From contig VFFE01007015.1 of NCBI GenBank assembly GCA_008921705.1, positions 591,012 through 655,011 on the forward strand: a stretch of 64,000 nucleotides of DNA, read 5' to 3'. Source of the stretch: Burhinus oedicnemus. Taxonomy: Eukaryota; Chordata; Aves; Charadriiformes; Burhinidae. The position numbers and the translations under genes are program-made. The notes beneath the pieces were generated by a model. The model had not been told where the DNA came from and ran no database searches. It was given only the letters and a program-made list of their open reading frames with translations. Below, piece after piece: positions 35,145-46,865 of the stretch (within the stretch, counting starts at the first letter, position 1; each line of letters begins with the position of its first letter).

Positions 35145-36534
35145 ATGGGTCAGGCAAAGAGTAAAGTCAGGCCCCTGAATTTTAGGAAAGCAAACTTCCA
35201 GCTCTTCAAGGAGTTAGTCAATAGGACCCCCTGGGAAACTGCCCTCAGGGACAAGGGAGCAGAACCGAGTTGGCAGATCTTTAAGGAAACTTTCCACAGA
35301 GCACAAAAGCTGTCGATCCCCATGTGTAAGGAATCAGGAAAGGAAGGATCAGTATGGCTGAGTTGAGACCTGCTGATCAAACTAAAGGGCAAGAAAGAAA
35401 TGCATAGGCAGCTGAAGCAGGGAGAGGTATCCTGGGAAAAGTATAGGGATGCTGCCCTGTTTTGCAGGGATAGGGTCAGGAAGGCCAAGGCATCACTGGA
35501 GCTGAACTTGGCAAGGGACATAAAGAATAATAAGAGCTTCTACAGGTATGGCAGCCAGAAAAGGAAGGTCAGAGAAAGTGTAGCCCCCATGATGAGCAAG
35601 ACTGGCAAAATGGTAACAATGGATGAGGAGAAGGCTGACATACTCAACAACGTTTTTGTCTCAGTCTTCACTGGCAACCTCTCCCCACACCTCTTGAGTG
35701 GATGGATTGTGAGATGGGGACTGGGGGAGCAAAGTCTCTCCCACTGCAAAAGATCAGGTTCGTGACCACCTGAGGAACGTGAACATACAGAAGTCTATGG
35801 GACTTGATGAGAGGCAGCCCAGAGTTTTGAAGCAATTGACTGATGTAGTCGCCAAGCCACTCCCTGATATTTGAAAAGTCATGACAGTCAGGTGAAGTCC
35901 CTGGGAACTGGAAAAAAAGAAACATTGCAGCCCTTTTTAAAAAGGATAGAAAGAAGGACCCTGGGAACTACTGCCCTGTCAGCCTCACCTCTGTGCCTGG
36001 GAAGATCATGGAACAGATCCTCCTAGAAGCTATGTTAAGGCACATGGAAGACAGGGAAATGATTTGAGACAGCCAGCATGGCTTCACCAAGGGCAAGTCC
36101 TGTCTGACCAACCTAGTGGCCTTCTGTGATGGAGTGAGTACATCAGAGGGTGAGGGAAGAGCTACAGATGTCATCTATCCAGACTTCTGTAAGACCTTTG
36201 ACACAATTCCCCACAATACCTTTCTCTCTAAATTGGAGAAATACAGATTTGATGGGTGGACTGTTTGGTGGATGAATAATTGGTTGGATGGTTACTAATC
36301 CAGAGGGTATTGCTCAACAGCTCAATGTCCAGATGGAGACTGGTGACAGACCCTCAGGGATCTGTACTGGGACCAGTACTATTCAATACCTTCATCAATG
36401 ACACAGACAATGGAATCGAGCACACCCTCAGCAAGTTTGCAGATGACACCAAACTGAGTGGTGTGGTTGCCAAGATGAGGCACAGGATGCCATCCAGAGG
36501 GACCTGGACAAGCTCAAGAAGTGGGCCCATGTGA
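35145..36534 (+). pseudogene. CR1 ORF2 linker and reverse-transcriptase pseudogene
   Basis: The linker is readable (SKVRPLNFRKANFQLFKEL, RAQKLSIPMCKESGKEG, VSWEKYRDAALFCRDRVRKAK, YGSQKRKVRESVAPM, DEEKADILNNVFVSVFTGNL). The RT follows from about 35955 ([43 protein letters not shown] with the motif A aspartate, [15 protein letters not shown]). The FADD box is intact at 36436-36447. Damage includes stops at 35364-35366, 35763-35765, 36066-36068 and 36296-36298, a frameshift around 36300 that destroys the strand before motif B (GVPQG is reduced to DPQG), and another after FADD. Confidence 0.9.
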
Positions 36535-37217
36535 ACCTTATGAGGTTCAACAAGGCCAAATGGAAGGTCCTGTACATGGGTCAGGGCAATCCCAAGCACA
36601 AATACAGGCTGGGGGAGAGCAGCCCTGCCGTGAAGGACTTGGGGTCACTGGTGGATAAAAAGCTGGACATTACCCAGCAATGTGTGCTTGCGGCCCAGAA
36701 AGCCAACCTTATCTTGGGCTGCATCAAAAGAAAAATGGTCAGCAGGTCCAGGGAGACGATTCTGCCCCTCTACTCTGCTCTGTTGAGACCTCACCTGGAG
36801 TGCCGTGTCCAGCTCTGGAGCGCTCAACACGGGAAAGACATGGGCCTGTTGGAGGGAGTCCAGAGGAGGGCCATGAAGATGATCAGAGGGCTGGAGCACC
36901 TCGCCTATGAAGACAAGCTGAGAGAGTTGGGGTTGTTCCGCCTGGAGAAGAGAAGGCTCAGGGAAGAACTTATAGAGGCATTTCAGTACTTAACAGGGGC
37001 TTATAAGAAAGATGGGGACAAACTGTTTAGCAAGGCCTGTTGTGATAGGACAAAGGGTAATGGTTTTAAACTAAAGGAGGGTAGATTTAGACTAGATATA
37101 AGGAAGAAATTTTTTATAATGAGGGTGATGAAACACTGGAACAGAGAGGCGGTAGATGCCTCATCCTTGGCAACATTCAATGTTGGGTTTGATGGGGCTC
37201 TGAGCAACCTGATCTAG
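36531..37217 (+). pseudogene. CR1 ORF2 C-terminal region, open to the natural stop
   Basis: 228 open codons run from [13 protein letters not shown] through [62 protein letters not shown] to DGALSNLI with a stop at 37215-37217. This is the longest undamaged piece of this element. The [12 protein letters not shown] motif has lost RLP (HWNREAVDA), an in-frame deletion. It has no independent start and would not be expressed alone. Confidence 0.9.
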
Positions 37218-37327
37218 TGAAGATGTCCCTGCTCGCTGCAGGGGGAGGTTGTACTAGATGAGCTTTAAAGGTCCCTTCCAACCTAAACTATCCTATGATT
37301 CTATGATCTTATGATCCTATGATTCTA
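37218..37327 (+). repeat. CR1 3' UTR and terminal repeat
   Basis: The short 3' UTR has the usual GGTCCCTTCCAACCTAAAC block, then four to five imperfect ATTCTATGAT/CCTATGAT units (37289-37327). CR1 elements end in such 8-bp units rather than poly(A); the reverse transcriptase recognises this end. Confidence 0.92.
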
Positions 37328-38389
37328 ATTTCACTCCCTATTGCATGGTTGACTGCTTCAAGGCCTAGGTGACAGCAAGTGGAGGAACCAACATAATTGA
37401 AAACAAGAGCCAGCAGCTGGAGTGGAATGTTGAGCCAGAGGGACTGTGAGTCTGTGGTGTCTGTCACTGGATGGACTTGGGTGCAAGAGAGGTCTCGGTG
37501 CCTGTACCTGGAGAAGGGGGCTGAGTGTCACAGGGCTGATAGGTGTATGTGCCAACAATTCTAAGGGCCAGTAATCAGAGAGACCTCAGTATGCTTACAT
37601 TTACTGATCACATATTTTAAAGATTTACTGCTGCTCAGCTGCTGTTAAAAAGATTTCTTTATACAGATAATGTCTAGAATCTAATTCTGAATTGTGCCAG
37701 CTGGACTTTCAGCTTCGTTCACAATGCACCAAATGAAATCCAGTGCTGTGATTTCTACATTTTAAGGCATAACGGCAAAGTAATTTTAAAAAAACTTTTT
37801 TTTTTCTCACTCTTACGTAAACAAAACCTTAAGTTCAGATCTAAAATAAATTTTAATTGAATTTTCATCTAGAGCATCCCTAAAATATGATACTAAAATG
37901 CCAAAGAACTTTCAAAATATGATTTTTTTATTAAATTAAATCTTGTTGCTCATTTTCCATATTATTATTCCCTAATAAGGGATATCACTTCAGAGGTTTT
38001 TTTGTATAAAAACTTTAATTCAAACTTATGATATCCTCACAGCTGGTACAACTGTCCTTCATCACTATTATTTTGAAATAAAAGAGGTGGCATTCTTCCT
38101 GGAAAAAAAGATGTAACAATTTCCCTTGGAGGGAAAAATAGTTTCAGGAAGGTATAGTGTCTGAGAAGCAATGTTTTTGCACAGTGGGGTTGCTATCAGC
38201 AGTCACAATCTTTTTATAAGAGTGCGAAGGACAAGAGAAGCAACTAACACACACTGTATTTATTGCAATAGTTAGCTCAACAGGGATGGAGAAAGGTCCA
38301 GAAACTCTGCTCAAGATTGTGCAGGGCTGGGCAAAGGCCATGTCAAAGTGACTCAGAGCACAGGCTCCAGGGAAAAATCTACCTTGGTA
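37328..38389. other. Non-coding stretch inside the CR1 cluster
   Basis: About 1 kb of AT-rich DNA without a CR1 motif I can recognise. It separates the long CR1 from the next CR1-like remnant. Confidence 0.55.
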
Positions 38390-39175
38390 TGTCAAAAGAC
38401 TTGACCCAGACAGAGCTCCCGATGGAGGATGCCATTGCAGATCTTGAGAGCTAGGAGCTGAGTGGCTTTACCTGGGGGAGGTGTGCTCTGGTCAAGGTGC
38501 TAAAATGCCATGTGAAGCAGCTGTAGGAGGTGGTAAGCAAACGGTTCACCATCAGGGGGCACAAAAAAAATTAATAGGGTCTTCACAGAGAGTCTGCAGA
38601 GGAAGAAGCCTGAGTCTTGTAGTATAAGGAAGGAGGAATGGACAAAAAATATACCCTAAGATATCAGTGGATGCAGACTCCTGAAGTGAGGGTGTCTGGA
38701 AACTTATGATTTCTGGCAGCAGAATGAAGGATCCTTCTCCAGTTGTAGCTCTTCAGGACTGGTATAGTGCAGTGGAAACAGGTGATGGCAAACAAGAGTT
38801 GTCCTGTAAGGCATCAGAGTGAGAAAAGCCTCAACCAACTGTCTGCACAAAGAGGAAAAGCCAGGTGAAAGTTACTAAAGGCTCCCTCCTACAGGGAACG
38901 AAGCAAACTGCCCACCAATCTGACTTGCGTGTTTTGGGAGAACTGATGCTTATGAGTAGCCCAGAACTAGCATGTTGCAGAAAGACTTAAGGTCCATACA
39001 GCTCTTGGAGCATTACCCCTTGCTGCTTACCCATGATGGGCACCAACGACACTGTCAGAGCAGACATAGAGTGTACAAGAGTGATTTCAAAGCTTTTGAG
39101 GTGAGATTGAAAAGTGTGGGAGCTCAGGTGATATGCCTCATCAATCATACTGTAGCAGGGGAAAGGAGGAGTTAA
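38390..39175 (+). pseudogene. Decayed CR1 ORF1 remnant with GTNDT motif
   Basis: The plus strand shows pieces of a CR1-type ORF1. A helical part near 38420-38530 reads ELSGFTWGRCALVKVL and HVKQL. The esterase block III then appears as GTNDT (39039-39053) and, one frame over, KSDFKAFEVRLKSVGAQVI, which corresponds to the KRDFRALG..GAQVV segment of other CR1 ORF1 proteins. Frames change several times and stops are common. The GTNDT form differs from the GGNE of the 33.7-kb copy, so it comes from another CR1 lineage. It may be the 5' part of the element whose 3' half starts at 39238, with the endonuclease and half of the RT deleted between them. The attribution rests on motif similarity only. 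Confidence 0.55.
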
Positions 39176-39237
39176 TGCATGCAGTGGATTAACACTTCAA
39201 GCATGCCTAACATCTCAGACTTGGTTTTGACTTCCAG

Positions 39238-40150
39238 ATCTGTTTAATATCTTTAACAATGACCTGGATGAGGGAATTGAGTGCACCCTCAGTAAGTTTG
39301 CAGATGACACCAAGTTGGGCTGGAGTGTCAACCTCCTTGAGGGTAGAATGGCCCTACAGAGGGATCTGGACAGGCTGGATCGATACACCAAGGCTAATGG
39401 TCTGACGTTTAACAAGGCCACGTGCCAGGTCCTGCACTTAGATCACAACAACCTTATACAACACTACAGACTTGAGGAAAAGCAGCTGGACAGATGCCTG
39501 ACAGAAAAGGACCAGAATATGAGCCAGCAGTGTGCCCAGGTGGTCAAGAAGGCCAATAGCATCCTGGCTTGTATCAGAAACAGTGTGGCCAGCAAGACTA
39601 GGGAAGTGATTGTCCCCCTGTACTCAGCAGTGGTAGGGCCGCACCTTGAATGTTGTGTTCAGTTTTGGGCTCCTCACTCCAAGAAAGACATTGAGGTGCT
39701 GGAATGTGTCCAGAGAAGGGCAATAAAGCTGGTGAAGGGCCTAGAACACAAGTCTTATGAGGAGTGGCTGAGGGAACTGGGGTTATTTAGACTGGATAAA
39801 GGAGGCTCAGAGGAGACTTTATCACTCTCTACAACTACCTGAGAAAAGTTTGTAGAGAGGTGGGGGTCAATCTCTTCTCCGAAGTAACAAATGATTGGAT
39901 GAGAGGAAATGGTCTCAAGTTGCACCAGGGGAGGTTTAGATTGGATATTAGGAAAAATTTCTTCACAGAAAATGTTATCAAGCATTGGAACAGGCTGCCC
40001 AGGGAAGTTGCTGAGTCACGATCCCTGGAGATATTTAAAAGATATGCTGCTTAGGGACATGGTTTAGTGGCAGATTGAACAGTGTTAGGTTTAGTTAGAC
40101 TTGATGATCTTAAGGGTCTTCTCCAACCTAAATGATTCTATGATTCTATA
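39238..40150 (+). mobile_element. CR1 LINE 3' half (subfamily b)
   Basis: A plus-strand CR1 starting abruptly at [12 protein letters not shown] in the RT palm and running to the ATTCTATGATTCTATA tail at 40133-40150. The motifs [18 protein letters not shown] and [18 protein letters not shown] match the copies at 11.2 and 59.2 kb. Confidence 0.93.
39297..40054 (+). pseudogene. CR1 ORF2 RT/C-terminal pseudogene with intact FADD
   Basis: FADD is intact at 39297-39308. A deletion of a few codons joins CLTEKD to QNMSQQC, removing the usual LGVLVDSRL segment. The frame stays open through [16 protein letters not shown] and [19 protein letters not shown] to about 39842, then shifts around 39800 (LRGDLI becomes GSEETL). 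The C-terminal part ([32 protein letters not shown]) resumes in another frame at 39860 and stops at about 40052. There is no upstream palm, so it has no activity. Confidence 0.9.
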
Positions 40151-40409
40151 AATAGGGGGTCCCTGTCTGAGGAACAAGGACTGCTGGGAGGGGACCATTG
40201 CATCTGACAAGGTGAGACAAGTATATTTGGAAAAAGACTTGCTATCATAGTGAAGAGAACTTTAAATAAGTTACATTGACTAATGGTTATCATAGCCTAA
40301 GTGGAGTGAAGGCATGCCAGGCAATGAAGAAGTACCTAGGGAACACTGTGATGGACAAGGTCCTCACATTCCCTTTTAAGATCCACACAATGGGTAGTTC
40401 AGTGCAAGT

Positions 40410-41587
40410 ATCTATGTATATCTACCTGGACTTATGACAAGCGTTTGACACTGTCCCACATGATACCTTTATCTCTAAACTGGAGAGACATGGATTTGAA
40501 GGACGGACCACTCAGTGGATAAGGAACAGACTGGATGGCCACACTCAAAGAGGTTGTGGTCAATGGCTTAATGTCCAAGTGGAAGCCAGTGACGAGTGGC
40601 ATTCCTCAGGGGTCAGTACTGGGACCAGTGATGTTTAACATCTTTGTTGATGACATGGACAGTGGAATTGAGTGGACCCTCAGCAAGTTTGCCAATGACA
40701 CCAACCTGTGTGGCGCGGTTGACATGCTGGAGGGAAGGAATATCATCCAGAGGGACCTGGACAGGCTTGAGAGGTAGGCCCATGTTAACCTCAGGAAGTT
40801 CAACAAGGACAAGTGCAAGGTCCTGCACCTCAGTCAGGGCAATCCCAAGCACAAATACAGACTGGGCACAGAATGCATCGAGAGCAGCCCTGCAGAGAAG
40901 GACTTGGGGGTGTTGATAGATGAGAGACTCAACATGAGCTGGCAATGCGCACTCGCAGCCCAGAAAGCCGATCTTATCCTGGGCTGCATCAAAAGAAACG
41001 TGGCCAGCAGGTTGAGGGAGGTGATTCTACCCCACTACTTTGCTCTCATGAGACCCCACCTGGCGTATTGCATCCAGCTTTGGAGTCCTCAGCACAAGAA
41101 GGACATGGACCTGTTGGAGGGAGTCCAGAGGAGGACCACGAAGATGATCAGAGGGCTGGAGCAACTCTGCTCTAAGGACAGGCTGAGACAGTTGGGGTTG
41201 TTCATCCTGGAGAAGAGAAGGCTCTGGGGAGACCTTATAGCGGCCTTCCAGTACTTAAAGGGGCCTCCAAGAAAGCTGGAGAGGGACTTTTTACAAGGAC
41301 ATGTAGTGATAGGACAAGGGGTAATGGCTTTAGACTGAAAGAGGGTAGATTTAGATTAGATATCAGGAAGACATTTTTCACTGTGAGGGTGGTGAGACAC
41401 TGGAACAGGTTGCCCAGGGAATTTGTGGAGGTCCCATCCCTGGAAGTGTTCAAGGCCAGGTTAGACAGGGCTTTGAGCAAACCGGTCTAGTGGTAGGTGT
41501 CCCTGCCCATGGCAGGGAAGTTGGAACTAGATGATCTTTAAGGTCCCTTCCAACCTTACCCATGCTATGATTCTATGAATCTATGAC
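40410..41587 (+). mobile_element. CR1 LINE 3' half (subfamily c)
   Basis: The last member of the 11-kb cluster. It starts at the RT motif A region (YIYLDL, a stop, then [10 protein letters not shown]) near 40410 and ends in the GCTATGATTCTATGAATCTATG tail region (41563-41587). Unlike its neighbours it has a GC-rich, well-preserved C-terminal half. Confidence 0.94.
40535..41338 (+). pseudogene. CR1 ORF2 RT pseudogene, active site FAND
   Basis: [22 protein letters not shown] precedes the catalytic box at 40688-40699, which reads FAND (first aspartate to asparagine). A TAG stop after RLER lies at 40775-40777. From 40904 the C-terminal half reads [64 protein letters not shown] and [24 protein letters not shown] frameshift near 41270 follows. 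It is inactive through the box mutation, the stop and the frameshift. Confidence 0.91.
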
Positions 41588-44500
41588 ATACATGCAACAC
41601 AGGAAACAAACTGTGAATTAGAAATCCATGCACTGTTGTAGAACTATGCCCTCTTTGAGACTAGAGGGACATGGTGGACTTCTCTGGATGTCTGTAGTGT
41701 GACAGTGGGTGAATATAGTCTCCTCAGGAAAGACCAGCTTGGGCAGTTGAGCAGGAGGAGGTGTATTCAGTGTGAAACAGTGGCTGGAGTGCAAGCAGCT
41801 TTGCACTGGGACAAGTGATGAGACATTCAAGACCCTGGCTGTAAGGATCCTAGGACCGACAAACAAGGGCAACTAAGTAATGAACAGCTAGTATCAACTG
41901 CCTAATCTAGGGTGGAATTCACTTCACTAAACTATTGATGTATAAAAGGTAGGTATCTCCTGAGCTAGTCCATCTAGTTTTTAGTTTTCAGATTTCCTTA
42001 TTCTTGCTTGTATTAATGCTTGGTTAGACTGAAAGCTAAGAAGTCATATACTGGCTATTAAAAAGGCAACTTTTCTTTAACATTGGTTATTTTGAAGCTG
42101 TCAAGTCATTATTGTCATGTCTCCAGAGATATGATCAAGACGTGATTCACCTCATCAAAAAGGGCTTACTTCTAAACCAAGTTGGATAAATGGACTATGC
42201 TTCTCTTCATTTATATCAAGAAGAGTCTAAATTATTATGTTAGCTGTAGACATGTGTATTGTAGATACCTACACTATAATGAGATCAGTCTCACCTACAC
42301 TGTTCCCCTAAATTCATGAACAGCAAGTGACACGCAAAATGGGTGGATACAATAATCAGTCCATTGAGGTCCATGGCAAATAAAATACAAAAATAAAATA
42401 AAAATAAAGCATCGTCCATGTATAGACTAAAGGAGATGGAGGTTGTCAGACAAATAAAAAGGCATGTTACTGAGGTATGACCTGTTCAGCATCCAATTAT
42501 AGAAATCTGCTTCATATATAAAGCTGACTAAGAGAAAAGCCTCAAGCAAATAAATGTATGGCATTTTTTTTTTTGTTTTCATTCTTCTGTTGTTATAAAA
42601 GCATGAAAAGCAGAAGAAAAAAAAGCAAACTAGACACTTGTATGTGAAGACAATTCTTTTATACATACTCTGAAATATAACACCACTAGTATTCAGAAGA
42701 TATATATATTCTCAAGGAAAAGCAGCTCTCAGGAAAAGCAGCTGAAAATACAGATATCAGTCCATGCAGTGGAGAAGACTAAGAACAATTCCGACTGAAC
42801 CTTTATTATTAACCCTGATTGTCCAGGACATAAAAGTGCTAAGTGAGATATTTTCATCTTTCTGAAGGGTATTAATTTTCCAGACTATCTAACATTTACC
42901 TGAGAGGATAATGAGGTAGCAGCATAACTAAGTAAATCAAATTAAATGCTTATTGATGAGAAACAAAGAATAAATCTGGTTTTCAAAGTAAGAGCTAATA
43001 CTTCCTCCCGTTTTCCTTGTCAAGAAAAAAAGTGTTCAAACCTAAGACTTAAAATGTATTTAAAGTAAGAAAACTCCTCTACCATCACTTTTGTGATTTT
43101 AGTGAACAAATTGAAATCAAATTAGCATTCTCTCAGGGGGAACAAAACCCCTTTTTTCTTTCTTTTTCAAAGGCCTATGTGATTTACGTATCTCTCTTCA
43201 ATGTATGTAATGGTATTCTGTCAGGTGGTAGAGATAAATTTATTCTACTATCCAAGAAAACCCCAAAATTCTCATCCCTGAACACCTGGAAGAAAAATGT
43301 AGACTTTTCTAGAGTTCTAGAATCTTTGTATTGCTTGCCTGTCTTTCCAGGTACAAAACTTATTATTTTTGTGCTTTTAATCTGTTTTTCCTGACATTTC
43401 AGAAATGTATGGGATGATCCTTAAGATCAGGTTGTATTACATATCAAGAACATACTTTAAGATATCTGGTTAGCAATTGCTCCGAGAAAAAGATGTAAGT
43501 CCAGATTTGTTAGATACTTTCCCTCAAAGTAGATCTCTGCACTTAGTCATAATTCATCTGCCCCTGAAGAAAAACATTGATTCCCAACGTTTATACAGTG
43601 GAAGGAATTAAAAACAAATATGCTCTCATCATTGATATCTTATTAGATCATTAAAGCAACAGCAGCAGGGAGAGATGTCCCTACAGCAGATAGCAATTCA
43701 GCACACTCAAACCTACGTACCCATCTCCATTTCACATCTTCGTTGCAACTGTCACTATGTCACTGCTCTCTTTTAAAAAGATCTCAGAGCTGTACTCTCT
43801 CTCTGCCTACCAAGACCTCTGTTCAAAACTAGTTCAGGGGGAAAAAAAAAAGGTACTCTATAGAGACAGAAAAAATAAGTCTCTTCCAAGCTGCACTGGA
43901 TGTAGAAGCAGAGTTTCCTATACCTGTATGTTATTGTCAGAAGAGCCGCTACCTCTGTCCCAGAGGGCAGCTGGGAAGCATGGCCAGCTGTGGAGTCAGT
44001 GCAACATGCAAAATGTTCCTTCTGGCACATGGCAAACTGGGAACATGGGAGAGGAAGCAAAAGGATAGAGGTGGAAAGAAGCTGGGGTAATCGGATTTGA
44101 ATGAATGTTCTGATTAATCCTTGCCATAGTGGTGTTGTTTTCCTAGCATTGTAAGTCTTCCTTTTTCCTTCTGTGGTTTTTGTTGTGTTTTATTTTTTGT
44201 GGGTTTTTTTCACCTCTGCAGAAGTACTCTCATGTGTGAATTTATATGGCCTTTTATGAATGTATATTCTAGTATAATTCAATTTTATGAACATTTGGAG
44301 GCAAGACAAAAGTAATCCAATAAATTGAAAAACGCAGAACATTTTAGAGAATATTCATTGATATGTACATCTTTATTTGTAGCACTCATTTTTGTGCTGA
44401 CACTTGTTTCAGTTTAACTAAACACTTTGCTGGCAATATCTGCTTGAAAACATAGCAGGTATTCAATCTTATCTTCTTTAAAATAATAATCTGTACAGAG

Positions 44501-46835
44501 AGCCCAGAGCTTTGTATTATTTGTCTCTCATACTTTTTTATCTTGAAACATAATGACACATTTGGTGCTTCACATGGTCACTGGTGTTACTGCTTGTGCT
44601 CTGAACTCTTCCAAGAACGTTGCGTAACAGCCAACAAAAAGACATTTTTGTCAAACAAATTTGGAGAAAGTGTTTGTTATAGTCCTTGAAAACAGGATGA
44701 TTAATTAAAATATCTCTGCTTTGGATTACTGCAGAGGATTTAAAAACCTGTGTCTATTGTTCAGAGTGTAATCTTTTAGTAATGCATTTGGGGTTTTTTA
44801 AAAGAATGTTACTCCTCTCGTTGTTTTTCGTTGAGTTTTTTGGTTTTGGTTTTGCTTTTTTTTTTTTTAAATTCATCTGATTTTGATTGTGTATTTACAG
44901 GCTTTTATAAAGCACATGCAATTATATGCCTGTTTAAGTACTGTGTTAAGGAAAAGGAGTGAGTTCTGCCCAAAGGAATGAACGATTTGTCCCCCTGATT
45001 TATGATTGTTTTATATTCCAGGAAAAATCCAGATATGGTACCTTTTGGTCTTTTTCCTCTCTTACAGGGAAAAAATGATCCTTGTGATTAATTAACCCTA
45101 TTGTGTCAGAATCTGTCTTTACGTAAATGAAACAAACTGAGTTTAATCAAAATAACACTGCCACAGTATTTTCTTACTGCAGTATCTTGTAAACAGCAGC
45201 TTTAGGACTGCTTGAATCTCTGGATTTATTTCAAATAGAATAATCTAAAATTGTATGACACAAGATGTTATTGAAAATGTTTGTAGTATTTCTGCCAGTC
45301 CACTAAATCTATACTATTTTTTCCTTTTTTCTTTTTTAATCTGTTCCTACCCAGCTAGACATTTAAGCATATGCTTCAAGCTTCAAGCATGTAGGTAAAT
45401 CTCACATAAATGTGTTCAGCTAATCTATTGAATTATACATATTCTTAAGAGTTTGACTGAAACATAATAATTTTTTTCCACATTTTCCCAGGTTTAATGG
45501 AAAAATAAATCTAGTTTGATTTTTCTATGCCACTGTTCATAAAGTTTCACCCAAATGCCCTAAAATAAACACAGTATTTAGTTATTAAAATAGTCTTTCA
45601 TTTATGAGGGGAGTAAACTTTGTGCCACAGGAAGAAAGCGTAAGAAACCTAAATATCTTTATCTGGTTTCAGTGTTGGAGTCTTTCACAAAGGCAAGAAA
45701 TTTTTATTATGTAAGACCTACCTGGATTATGATACCAATGCCTATGTTATCCTTTCAGGTAAAGGATGCTTCCATATGGAAAAAGGATGGACACTTTTCT
45801 CAAAGTCTCTTCTGAGTTGCATCTGAAGAAAAAGTATTTTCCCAACCCAAAATATATGTCCTAGTTAAAGCTTGAGCTGGTGGGCATGATAGGTTAGCCA
45901 GTGGTCAGAGAGGATTCTGTGTACTGCTAAGGAAACAGATCTGCTCCTCTCGTGTCTCCCATTATATAAGCTACATTTGAGGTTCAGAAGGAAGAGCTGG
46001 AAGAGGTGAAAACTTACTGTGTCAGTCCTCATCTCCGAAGGGAGAAGACAGGATGGGAGAAAATCACCCTGAAACACATCACTTCAGATTTGCTTGTAGT
46101 CATTCTCTTGCACAGATCTGCAAATATTAAGGACAAGACTTACTATCTTGATCTGCTCAAAAGTAAATAAGAAATATAGGAACAACTGTCTTATACCATC
46201 AAAAATTTCATTGCCAGAAAGAACCACCGTGAACATTCAACTCTGGTGCTTCCTTTTGAAGTTCATATCATGCATAAAATTTATCCGAAAGACTTGATTA
46301 AAGCATTATACTTTTAAAGACAGCTAAGCTAATTTTAAAGACTGCAAGCACTGGTTACTCTATTGCCTCCTGTGGAAACTTTTCCAGTGTTTAATTACCA
46401 TCACAGCTAGGAAAATGCACCTTATTTCAAGGTTGATTTTTTTTGATTCCAGCTTCCAGTCATTGACTCTTCCACTTCTGCTTATGTTGGCAATGCTCTA
46501 CCACACTGGTATCACATCACTTTTCTGTCTAAGAAGAGTAAGCAATTCTCAATGTGCTTTTGGTAAAAGGAGTATTTTAAGTATTTAGGCTCCACATTGT
46601 AACGTTTATTTCCTGGCTTTGAATGATTTGCTTAATTAATGTGAAACCCTACACCACAAAATGCTCTCTGCCATCTCCATGCTGTTGTTACTGTTAGCCT
46701 TGACATTGGGTATAAATATTAAAAACGAAAGTGGCATTGATCCATAGGGGAATTCTATGTGAAAAAGCATTTAATGAACAAGAAGCATCCATCCTGCCTG
46801 TTTTGAACTGGCTAGTCAGAAGTAACCTGAATAAG

Positions 46836-46865
46836 CCTAGCAGGGGTCCTTCTGTCCCTGCTAGG
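46836..46865. repeat. Perfect 10-bp GC-rich hairpin
   Basis: CCTAGCAGGG at 46836-46845 and CCCTGCTAGG at 46856-46865 enclose a 10-base loop. A further A-T pair and a G-U wobble extend the stem outward. It is the most GC-rich hairpin in an AT-rich stretch. It could be a relic inverted repeat of a transposon or a structured RNA; nothing else identifies it. Confidence 0.88.

Larger units (their letters stand above)
33657..37327 (+). mobile_element. Nearly full-length CR1 LINE (subfamily c)
   Basis: About 3.7 kb in one orientation containing, in order, the C-terminal part of ORF1 (SGNH esterase-like), an inter-ORF spacer (34224-34424), the ORF2 endonuclease, reverse transcriptase and C-terminal region, a 3' UTR and the ATTCTATG-type tail (37297-37327). 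The N-terminal part of ORF1 is not recognised, so it is 5'-truncated or its 5' end has diverged. Most avian CR1 copies are only a few hundred bp long, which makes this one unusually complete. Several frameshifts, stops and active-site changes show that it is a fossil. Confidence 0.93.

Noticed and set aside
30100..41600. CRISPR, operon or phage-like system
   Set aside because: The sequence is eukaryotic; regular short repeats with spacers, ribosome-binding sites and dense gene packing are absent.
43757..44068. Overlapping 103- and 95-codon frames as a possible exon
   Set aside because: No recognisable domain, no clear splice or promoter context, and both strands are equally open.
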